Below, one piece after another: positions 34,583 through 41,457 of a DNA stretch of 64,000 bases. The position numbers and the translations under genes are program-made. The notes under the pieces are model-generated. The model saw only the letters and a program-made list of their open reading frames with translations, was not told where the DNA came from and made no database searches. Every line of letters starts with the position of its first letter. Positions within the stretch are counted from its first letter, which is position 1. Origin of the DNA: Nostocaceae cyanobacterium (GTDB taxonomy: Bacteria; Cyanobacteriota; Cyanobacteriia; Cyanobacteriales; Nostocaceae); the NCBI GenBank assembly GCA_030065825.1, contig JASJCY010000003.1:20815-84814 (forward strand), read 5' to 3'.

Positions 34583-34626
34583 AATCCATCCACTCAAAAT
34601 TTAAGCGTAAATAACTCTTGACCAAA

Positions 34627-34660
34627 TAATTGGTAATTGGTAATTGGTAATTGGTAATTG
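34627..34660. repeat. 7-bp tandem repeat (TAATTGG)n
   Basis: Almost five copies of TAATTGG in the short gap between the kinase stop and the HopA1-like start. It could affect the spacing of a signal for the downstream gene; no further evidence. Confidence 0.8.
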
Positions 34661-34680
34661 TGTCGGGAAAGGTACTTTTA

Positions 34681-35826
34681 CTATTTACTATTTACCAATG
34701 CAAAAGTATTACCAAAAATAGTTGACATAGATTGCTGGGGACGGCACAATAAACTCTTGGCAACTTGCAACATACAAATACCCGTATTACCAAAAGATTT
34801 TTGATACTGAATCATTCCTTGAATCTGTTGAATCAATCCCAAACCTGCAAATTGCACTACCAGTTGCAAAAAATCAGGACGCTGTTTGAGAATTTCTGGA
34901 AATGTCTCCAGATAAGTTGTTGTCAGTGCAGCTATGGAAGGTTGAATTTGTTCTAGGGGTGTTGTAGCTAAACGCAGAGATTCTTCGATACTCAGAGATT
35001 GACTGATAACTAAACTACCCAGCCAAATTTGTAAGTAACTAGCAATCAAGGTTCCCAAATCAAATGCTGGATCTCCCCAACTACAACGTTCCCAGTCAAT
35101 CAAGCGCAGGATATTATGACTTGATTTCTCCCAGTCGGTATGTAGGAGAATGTTATTTAGTTTCAAATCATTGTGGGTTAAACAACAGGGTGTAAAAGCA
35201 TTACCTAGTTGTGCGATCGCTTTTCCCAAACTGTCGTAGCGTTGATATAAGGAAAAGAATTTTAATCCATCCCCAGGTACTAAACCAAAGATTTCTGGAC
35301 TGATTCTTGATAAACCATGAATTAATTTAGATACTTGGTTGGAAGTAAGATTTGGAAAATTTTGTGATAAAAATTCCTGATATTTTGGATGATTTATTGT
35401 CCCCTGATGGATGGTAGCTAAAATAGTACCAAGTTCCGCAGCAATTTCCGCTGGAAAAATCTTCTCTTGAGAGTAGAAATCTGTTAAATCCCGATAATCA
35501 TCTAGGTAGCGGAAGACAATTATGGAATCCGATGGATTAAAGTGGAGTACTAGTGGTAGTGAACAACAAAGATAGTTGAGTTCAGGGAATTGTCGTAAAA
35601 ACTCTTGAATTTTCCATTCATGCTGAAATTCCCCAGCAGTTTTTCCTGACTGATTTTGACGTTCTTGTTTTACTAATAGTTTCTCACCATCAGGAAAGGT
35701 AATTAATAAGTTAAAATTCTTGGCAGAAACTGGTTCAATTTTTACCTCTTCTGGTTGGTGTTTCTGACACAGATTTTGTTGGATTAAATAATCTGTGACA
35801 TTAGCTGAACTTAACCGCATTTGCAT
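34681..35826 (-). CDS. APH-fold kinase (aminoglycoside phosphotransferase family)
   Basis: A protein-kinase-like small-molecule/peptide kinase. Visible are the ATP-binding strand with Lys (DGEKLLVKQERQN), the Brenner catalytic loop CLTHNDLKLNNILL (Asp and Asn of HxDxxxxN) and the metal-binding IDWERCSWGDPAFDLG. I start at ATG 35826 (MQMRLSSANVTDYLIQQ); an in-frame GTG at 35880 would add 18 residues but has no clear ribosome-binding site. Together with the HopA1-like gene just downstream it resembles the kinase/lyase pair of class V lanthipeptide biosynthesis. Alternatively it could be an ordinary choline or antibiotic kinase, but its position in a RiPP island argues otherwise. Confidence 0.8.
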   Translation of the reverse strand: MQMRLSSANVTDYLIQQNLCQKHQPEEVKIEPVSAKNFNLLITFPDGEKLLVKQERQNQSGKTAGEFQHEWKIQEFLRQFPELNYLCCSLPLVLHFNPSDSIIVFRYLDDYRDLTDFYSQEKIFPAEIAAELGTILATIHQGTINHPKYQEFLSQNFPNLTSNQVSKLIHGLSRISPEIFGLVPGDGLKFFSLYQRYDSLGKAIAQLGNAFTPCCLTHNDLKLNNILLHTDWEKSSHNILRLIDWERCSWGDPAFDLGTLIASYLQIWLGSLVISQSLSIEESLRLATTPLEQIQPSIAALTTTYLETFPEILKQRPDFLQLVVQFAGLGLIQQIQGMIQYQKSFGNTGICMLQVAKSLLCRPQQSMSTIFGNTFALVNSK

Positions 35827-35954
35827 AGTTACTAGTTTGTCCAAAGTTGCATTTTTGGGGTTTGATAAGTAATTACCCACTTCTATTGCTTTAATTGGAC
35901 ACGCAGTTGAGCTATTATGCAGGTGTATTCATTTTTTCTTATTCAATTTTTGCA

Positions 35955-36045
35955 GTTACAGCAATTTTCAGGTAAATAGACTACGCTGTAGGGGTAAAGC
36001 GCATTGCTAAACCCCTAGATTTAAATAGATAAAAACTGCTGTAAC
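35955..36045. repeat. Inverted-repeat element upstream of the APH kinase
   Basis: GTTACAGCA (35955-35963) and TGCTGTAAC (36037-36045) are inverted, enclosing an inner TAGGGGT...ACCCCTA hairpin. A small MITE-like or REP-like element of 91 bp without coding capacity. Confidence 0.55.
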
Positions 36046-36067
36046 AAGAAACAGAGACAGCTAAACC

Positions 36068-36393
36068 TTATAAAGCTATAGAAGTACACTTGAAGGATGT
36101 GGAACGACTTGCTGTTGCTCCCGAACTATCTTTAACGGTAAGTCTGATATAAAACTGGATGCACCATTGTTGGTTTGCTTTGTCAGACTAGCGTTTCTTC
36201 CTGTATTCCAACTGAATTTATAGCTACCGTTTCCACCAGCAGCTCTTGCGAAACAGGTAAATCTTCCTCCTCCAGTACCTTCGCAGTGGAGGGTAGGAAT
36301 AGTTAAAGATGCAGCTTGTGCGGAAGTCGCTAAACCAATAGTACCAACGGTAGAAGCAGCGATTAAACCTAAAGCAAGTATTTGACGTTTCAT
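36068..36393 (-). pseudogene. Small secreted protein gene with probable C-terminal frameshift
   Basis: ATG 36393 starts a clear Sec signal peptide (MKRQILALGLIAASTVGTIG, cleavage at AQA/AS), then a short mature part (LHCEGTGGGRFTCFARAAGG, SYKFSWNTG). The continuous frame ends at 36076 with an unlikely tail (KIVREQQQVVPHPSS). In another frame the DNA from about 36175 to 36068 reads CIQFYIRLTVKDSSGATASR then STSFKC, a beta-sandwich ending that fits the first part (paired Cys, SSGATAS). A one- or two-base indel near 36170-36180 would explain this, either a real mutation or a sequence error. I recognise the type as small exported cyanobacterial proteins of unknown function. The assignment to a frameshift is inference. 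Confidence 0.6.
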
Positions 36394-36475
36394 AAGCAAT
36401 TAACCTGTTTTGTGTGTGTGTGTGATGGGTTCAATTTCAATTTTCATCCATTCTGGGGTGAAATCGAATCACCTG

Positions 36476-37800
36476 GTGACATCCTCCCACACCAAATCAT
36501 AGATTATGGTGTGTTGCTCTCCCAAAAATCACTTCTTGGGCTTCCTGGTTTTTCCCAAACGGGATTTCGACACTTGCCTAGACTGGGTTTTCCCAATCCC
36601 CGGTAGATCGTCTGCACAGGCAGTTTCCATTCCCGTCTGTCCAACGGTACTAATTAACTTGATTCCTCGATTTCTGATATTTTGACCTGCTGCCACATCT
36701 CTATCGGTTGTGTATCCACAGTAAGAACAGTTATGGACTCTAACGCTCAGGTCTTTTTTGACTTCGTTTCCACATTCGGGGCATTCTTGAGAAGTGCCCC
36801 TAGCATCAACTTCCCCAAAGAACTTTCCACGTTTCCAACACACGTACTTGACGATAGTTCTAAATTGCCCAAAACCAGCATCAAGCATGTGTTTACCAAG
36901 CATCCCCTTAGCACTGATGCGGTAATCCAAATCCTCCATGAACACCATATCACCAGTATCACAAAGAGCATGAGCTTGCTTAAAGTGAAAATCCTTGCGA
37001 GTGTTGTCAATCTGGTGGTGAAGTCGAGCAACCTTAATGCGCTGTTTCTCATAGTTCTTAGACTTCCGTTGTTTTCTCGACAATCTGCGCTGCAGCAATT
37101 TCAGCTTGCTTTGCAAACTCCTGAAAAACTTGGGAGGCTTTACAAGAACACCGTCACTAGTTGCCAAAAACTTTTCCAGCCCAATATCAACACCAACTGG
37201 GTGTCCTTTAGGCATTGGGTCAGGAATGTTAACATTACACTGAATGTTAACAGAAGCGTACCATCGGTCAGATTTGCGTAAAATCCTCACTTGCTTGACC
37301 ACAAAGCCATTAGGAATAGGTCGGTGCAAGTTGATAGGAATTGCTCCAATCTTGGGCAATTTAATATGCAAATCTGTGACTGGATTTTCCTTAAATTGGG
37401 GAAACAACAAAGATTTAAACTGCCCAAACTTTTTAAATCTGGGGAATCCAAAGCCACGAGATTGAAAATATTCCCAACTTCGATGCAATTGTTTGATTGT
37501 TTGCTGAAGAACCTGAGAAGGAACTTCGCTCAACCTTGGGAATTGCTTTTTTGCTTTGGGTAAGTTGTTAAGTTGTTGAACTTCACCCGGAAAGAAGGCA
37601 TCTGTTGGAATGATGTATTCTTTCTCAATGGAACATCTATCTATCAGACATTTGCGACTGTCGCACCAATCTTTTATCTCTCGCAATCCATAGTTGTAGG
37701 CACTGCGACATATTTCCATCCACTCAATCAACCTTTGCTGTTGAGTGGTATCTGGATAGATTCGGTAGCGATAGTTCATAGTCAACATCCCTTTATTATA
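36476..37800 (-). mobile_element. TnpB-only IS200/IS605 (IS1341-type) element
   Basis: The unit holds tnpB and the right-end hairpin CACACCA...TGGTGTG (36488-36513), followed on the minus strand by GAGGATGTCACC. No TnpA (Y1 transposase) lies nearby, so it cannot move unaided. The right end is supported by the degenerate copy at 5592-5770, which keeps the same hairpin and the same end. The left boundary near 37800 is uncertain; a strong hairpin lies just outside at 37835-37867. Confidence 0.75.
36529..37788 (-). CDS. tnpB: TnpB RNA-guided nuclease (IS605 OrfB family)
   Basis: A 419-residue protein that in studied relatives uses an RNA made from the element's 3' end (omega RNA) to cut DNA. The start at ATG 37788 gives the usual MNYRYRIYPDTTQQQRL N-terminus. 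The RuvC catalytic residues are all present: Asp201 (PVGVDIGLEKF), Glu285 (VFMEDLDY) and Asp364 (YTTDRDVAAGQN). A zinc ribbon has Cys336/339 (QECPECG) and Cys354/357 (HNCSYCG). It should be catalytically competent. The C-terminal basic tail (SRLGKTRKPKK) overlaps the region expected to encode the guide RNA scaffold. Confidence 0.93.
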   Translation of the reverse strand: MLTMNYRYRIYPDTTQQQRLIEWMEICRSAYNYGLREIKDWCDSRKCLIDRCSIEKEYIIPTDAFFPGEVQQLNNLPKAKKQFPRLSEVPSQVLQQTIKQLHRSWEYFQSRGFGFPRFKKFGQFKSLLFPQFKENPVTDLHIKLPKIGAIPINLHRPIPNGFVVKQVRILRKSDRWYASVNIQCNVNIPDPMPKGHPVGVDIGLEKFLATSDGVLVKPPKFFRSLQSKLKLLQRRLSRKQRKSKNYEKQRIKVARLHHQIDNTRKDFHFKQAHALCDTGDMVFMEDLDYRISAKGMLGKHMLDAGFGQFRTIVKYVCWKRGKFFGEVDARGTSQECPECGNEVKKDLSVRVHNCSYCGYTTDRDVAAGQNIRNRGIKLISTVGQTGMETACADDLPGIGKTQSRQVSKSRLGKTRKPKK

Positions 37801-37834
37801 CAGGATTTACTGACTGATGTTGTTCTATTAAGTG

Positions 37835-37867
37835 CTAATTGCAGGGACATCGAGTCCCCGCAATTAG
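37835..37867. repeat. Strong hairpin upstream of tnpB
   Basis: CTAATTGC-A-GGGAC, loop ATCGA, GTCCC-C-GCAATTAG: 13 paired bases with one opposed mismatch. It lies 47 bp before the tnpB start and may be the element's left-end structure or an independent REP-like palindrome. Confidence 0.7.
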
Positions 37868-38087
37868 CCTGGGGAGTCCATGTAGGGGATATTATCGGGT
37901 AGGATGTGGGTCTTATAGCTCCCCAGACCCCACGAAGGATAAACTATTCAGGGTTACGCACAAGTTTTATGCAGGTAATACAAACTTTTTTTTGAAAATA
38001 TCTACTGAAAATCGCCAAAGTCATTACTACAACCAGGTTTCAATGCTGTCATATTTTTCTTTTCTTCTCCTAGTGATGTTGTATTCC

Positions 38088-38364
38088 TGACATCTTGCAC
38101 CAGTTGCAACAAGCGCAGAGAAACCGGGTTTATCAACTCACATCTTGCACCAAGAAAAATTTATGTAATTTAATCACTCAGTATTAAAGATAAAAGCTTA
38201 ATTTAGCGATAAAAATCAAGGAAAATAATGTAGCTTGATTGCCCATTTTTGAAATTTTTCGTTGTTTATACCTATAGGTGCAAGATGTAACTCAACCAAA
38301 AATTAAGGTTTTTCAGTTAGTGATTATCAATAAACCCGGTTTCTTAGGGTGGTGCAAGATATGA
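38088..38364. repeat. Cluster of family B pieces
   Basis: ACATCTTGCACC appears at about 38088 and 38141, GAAACCGGGTTTATC at about 38120, GGTGCAAGATGTAA at about 38277, and ATAAACCCGGTTTCTTAGG followed by GGTGCAAGATATG ends at 38363. These look like two or more family B copies nested or rearranged. No gene is seen between tnpB and 38583. Confidence 0.6.
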
Positions 38365-38582
38365 CATTCTCCCCTGACTCCGTTACAAATTCTACCGTTC
38401 CCCATTCCCCGTTCCCTATTCCCTGCATAATCGTCATACCTTAGCACAAATAAATAAATGACGATGTCTCTAGCTGTTGTTTAGCAAGGGTGTCACCCAT
38501 TTGTGTACTATACCCGATGGTTAGATACCGCTAAACTGTTATAAATATTACAAAATATATACAGTTAACAACAGAGAGTAAG

Positions 38583-40178
38583 ATGTCAGTTTCTCAACAA
38601 ATCATCAACAGATTTTCCATGGGTGTCTCCTTAAAATACCGTCAGGGTGGTAAAGGTACTCTAGTGATGCAACAGCAACCAAACCGCATATTGCATAACC
38701 TGATGGTAGATTTAGTTGATTCTCACTCAGATAAAACTGAAGATGATTGGGCACGTCACTTTCTCAAAATGCTCATACAATCTCCCAAAGTATATCAAAT
38801 TTTATGGAGGTATAAGAAGAGTGAAAATTTATATGCAACTTATGTTTTTTTATTGTTTTTTGCTAACTTATTTCTGATTTATTACCTGCAACTTACCTGT
38901 TTTTATGCTGCTAGAGAAGTTCACAAAAAATTGATGCAATCTCCTAACATTAACTTACATTATCCTTTAGAAGATTGTTTTATGAGTGCCATAGAGGTAG
39001 CCCTTAAACCTGCCTCGTTACTGCGGGGATTTGCTTTTAATTCTACTTCTTCCTTACAAACTTATGCTCAAATAGCTATTAGTCGCAATATCAAAAATAA
39101 ACTTGTCAGAGAATTAAAATCAAAATCCATTAAATTATCTGATAATGGCTTACTGCGAAATATTAATCAAGCCCAGTTGGAAAAAGCTTTACATGCCTAT
39201 GGAATATCTACTACAGAAATAATCAAATACTGTCTAGCTTGGCAAACTTTTAAAGATGTATTTGCTCAATTGTATCCCCCCACCAATAGTGATGGGAGTC
39301 GCAGCCATAAGCCACCCACTACTGCTTTAAATAGCGAACAACTCAGCCAAATTGCGACTCGATATAATCAGCAAATCCAAAGGTTAAAAATTTCGGAATC
39401 AAAGGTTAATGTGCAAATAATTCAAAACATGCTCGATACTTGTGTACAAGCAGTACGCAATTTTCAAACCCAACGATTAGTATCCATTGAAGAGAGCAGC
39501 AATTTTACCGAACTTTCATCAGAATCTGTAGATATAATGATATTGGAAGAGCAGCAGCAAGAGTTGAGTAAAATACGGGAAGTTATATTAGAAAAATTCC
39601 AAGAAATAGATGTAAATTATCAGAAAAGTATATTGTTATGGTTGGGATTAGAAATTAGTCAAAATGATTTTTTATTATTATTAAATTTATCCAAGCAATA
39701 TCAAGTAACTCGCTATTTTCAACGCTGTCTCAAAAAAATCATGAAATCCTTTACCCAATATTATATTCAAAATCATCTCAATCGTAATCCAACAGCAAAA
39801 GAAATAGAACATCTCTGTCGAGATAACTTAAATGAAATCAAAGAATATTTGAGTATATATAGTAAACAATATTTCAGCGAAATTTTAGTTCAAATTGTAC
39901 CTAAAAATATTAGTCAGACAGATAAACGTAGATTAATCCAATATCTAGATGTCGTCAATCAATATATAAAACAAAGAACCAAAGATGATAATATCAAGGA
40001 GTCATTAAATGATGCACGTTCCCAAGCTCAAAATAGTATCAGTAAGATTCAGCAGCAATTTTCGAGATTAGTCGAAATCCAGTTAGAATTGCAGCTACAG
40101 CAATTCCGTTCTGCTGAGGAAAAAATAGGTATTTTCATCGATGTCTGGCTGAGAAAAAATCAGGCAGTTTTGTATTAA
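38583..40178 (+). CDS. Putative divergent sigma-70-like protein of a DUF1822/CHASE2 operon
   Basis: A 531-residue mostly helical protein. I do not recognise a textbook sigma factor, but SSLQTYAQIAISRNIKNKLV followed by NGLLRNINQAQLEKALHAYG resembles sigma region 2-like segments of cyanobacterial proteins that commonly precede DUF1822 genes. A hydrophobic run (VFLLFFANLFLIYYLQLTCF, residues about 85-105) could be a membrane or buried helix. The C-terminal half is rich in Gln and Lys with coiled-coil character (QQEFSKI-type heptads about 340-360, SKIQQQFSRLVEIQLELQLQ near the end). It is first in a three-gene operon (25 bp to the next gene). DNA-binding or transcription function is only a hypothesis. 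Confidence 0.55.
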   Translation: MSVSQQIINRFSMGVSLKYRQGGKGTLVMQQQPNRILHNLMVDLVDSHSDKTEDDWARHFLKMLIQSPKVYQILWRYKKSENLYATYVFLLFFANLFLIYYLQLTCFYAAREVHKKLMQSPNINLHYPLEDCFMSAIEVALKPASLLRGFAFNSTSSLQTYAQIAISRNIKNKLVRELKSKSIKLSDNGLLRNINQAQLEKALHAYGISTTEIIKYCLAWQTFKDVFAQLYPPTNSDGSRSHKPPTTALNSEQLSQIATRYNQQIQRLKISESKVNVQIIQNMLDTCVQAVRNFQTQRLVSIEESSNFTELSSESVDIMILEEQQQELSKIREVILEKFQEIDVNYQKSILLWLGLEISQNDFLLLLNLSKQYQVTRYFQRCLKKIMKSFTQYYIQNHLNRNPTAKEIEHLCRDNLNEIKEYLSIYSKQYFSEILVQIVPKNISQTDKRRLIQYLDVVNQYIKQRTKDDNIKESLNDARSQAQNSISKIQQQFSRLVEIQLELQLQQFRSAEEKIGIFIDVWLRKNQAVLY

Positions 40179-40203
40179 CTGTATTAACTATGGAGGTTAA
40201 AAA

Positions 40204-41457
40204 ATGAATCTAAATTTCGCTGATTTAACATTGCTCTATCCAGAGCAATTATTTATAGAATTTTCTCTCGAATCAAGAGAAATGGTATGGCAACAAATCC
40301 AAAATCAAACCTATGCTAACGCTAATTCTCGTTGGAGAGCATACCTCAATTGTCTGTGTGTGAATACATTTTTGCAGTATCTAGAAAATGAACCAGATTT
40401 ACAGTCAAAAACTCCTAAAATTTGGCAAGAAACAGATTTACCTAGTTTTTGGAACTTAGTGAATGGCACAGCAATTGAAATCGATAATATCAGATTAGTA
40501 TTAATTCCTAATCAAGAAGACCAATTTACCGAATTGCGTGTTCCCCGTGAATGGATAGATTTACCAAAATGGGCTGGTAATTATTATTTAGCTATAGAAT
40601 TGAATCCACAAGAATGTTGGTTGCGGATATGGGGTTATGCAACCCATCAACAGCTACAGGAGGAAGGTAAATATGAACAAATAAATGAAACTTATTCTCT
40701 GGTTGCAGAGGAGTTAATTGAAGACTTAAATGTAATGTGGGTAGCCCAGGAAATTTGTCCCCATCAACAAATAGAAGTAGCAGCAATTCCCAATTTATCT
40801 ACTACAGAAGCAAAATCTTTATTAGAAATATTGAGTCAGTCATCTTCCTATTCACCCCGACTCGATATTCCTTTTGTGCAATGGGGTGCATTGATAGCTA
40901 ATGATACATGGAGAAAAGAATTATATCAAAGACAGCAAAAGCAAAATATCAAAGCTGAAATTTCCCAAGCCATAACTCAAACTAGCATTAATTTAGGACA
41001 ATGGTTTCAGCAAGTATTTGCAGCAGGTTGGCAATCCCTTGATACACTAGTAAATGCAGAATCAGGTAATTTAGCTTTTAGTTTTAGGCAAAACTTGCCT
41101 GCTACCAGGACAGTTACCGTTGAAGGAGTAAAACTGATTGATTTAGGAATGCAACTGGGTAATAAATCAGTAGCTTTGCTGATTGCTTTAACCCGGGAAC
41201 TTGAAGATAAAGTTAGCGTGCGCGTGCAGTTACATCCTGTAGGTGGAGATACTTATTTACCCTCAGAAATTAAACTAGCTTTACTTTCACAATCAGGTAA
41301 AATTCTCCAAGAATTTCAATCACGCACACAAGATAATTTTATCCAACTTAAAAAATTTACCTGTCCTCTCAAAAAACATTTTGCTATCAGGGTCGCTTGC
41401 AATGACTTGAGCATTACAGAAAATTTTTTGATAGAAATATCACCAAACAATGGCTAG
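40204..41457 (+). CDS. DUF1822 family protein
   Basis: A 417-residue protein with the family's conserved centre: FTELRVPREWIDLPKWAGNY, YLAIELNPQECWLRIWGYAT and INETYSLVAEELIEDLNVMW. The N-terminal half is mixed alpha/beta; the C-terminal ~110 residues (RTVTVEGVKLIDLGMQLGNK, VSVRVQLHPVGGDTYLPSEI, LKLALLSQSGKILQEF-like) form a beta-sandwich-like domain. There is no signal peptide. It starts 8 bases after a GGAGG site. Its stop overlaps the next gene's start by 8 bp (41450-41457), implying translational coupling with the CHAT-CHASE2 protein. Function unknown; conserved neighbour of CHASE2 proteins in cyanobacteria. Confidence 0.85.
   Translation: MNLNFADLTLLYPEQLFIEFSLESREMVWQQIQNQTYANANSRWRAYLNCLCVNTFLQYLENEPDLQSKTPKIWQETDLPSFWNLVNGTAIEIDNIRLVLIPNQEDQFTELRVPREWIDLPKWAGNYYLAIELNPQECWLRIWGYATHQQLQEEGKYEQINETYSLVAEELIEDLNVMWVAQEICPHQQIEVAAIPNLSTTEAKSLLEILSQSSSYSPRLDIPFVQWGALIANDTWRKELYQRQQKQNIKAEISQAITQTSINLGQWFQQVFAAGWQSLDTLVNAESGNLAFSFRQNLPATRTVTVEGVKLIDLGMQLGNKSVALLIALTRELEDKVSVRVQLHPVGGDTYLPSEIKLALLSQSGKILQEFQSRTQDNFIQLKKFTCPLKKHFAIRVACNDLSITENFLIEISPNNG

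Noticed and set aside
36076..36393. Class V lanthipeptide precursor for the kinase/HopA1 pair
   Set aside because: The protein has a Sec signal peptide and no leader or GG site; it is a secreted protein, not a RiPP precursor.
36682..37563. Plus-strand ORFs of 73-199 codons
   Set aside because: Antisense to the intact tnpB gene, with no protein-like character.
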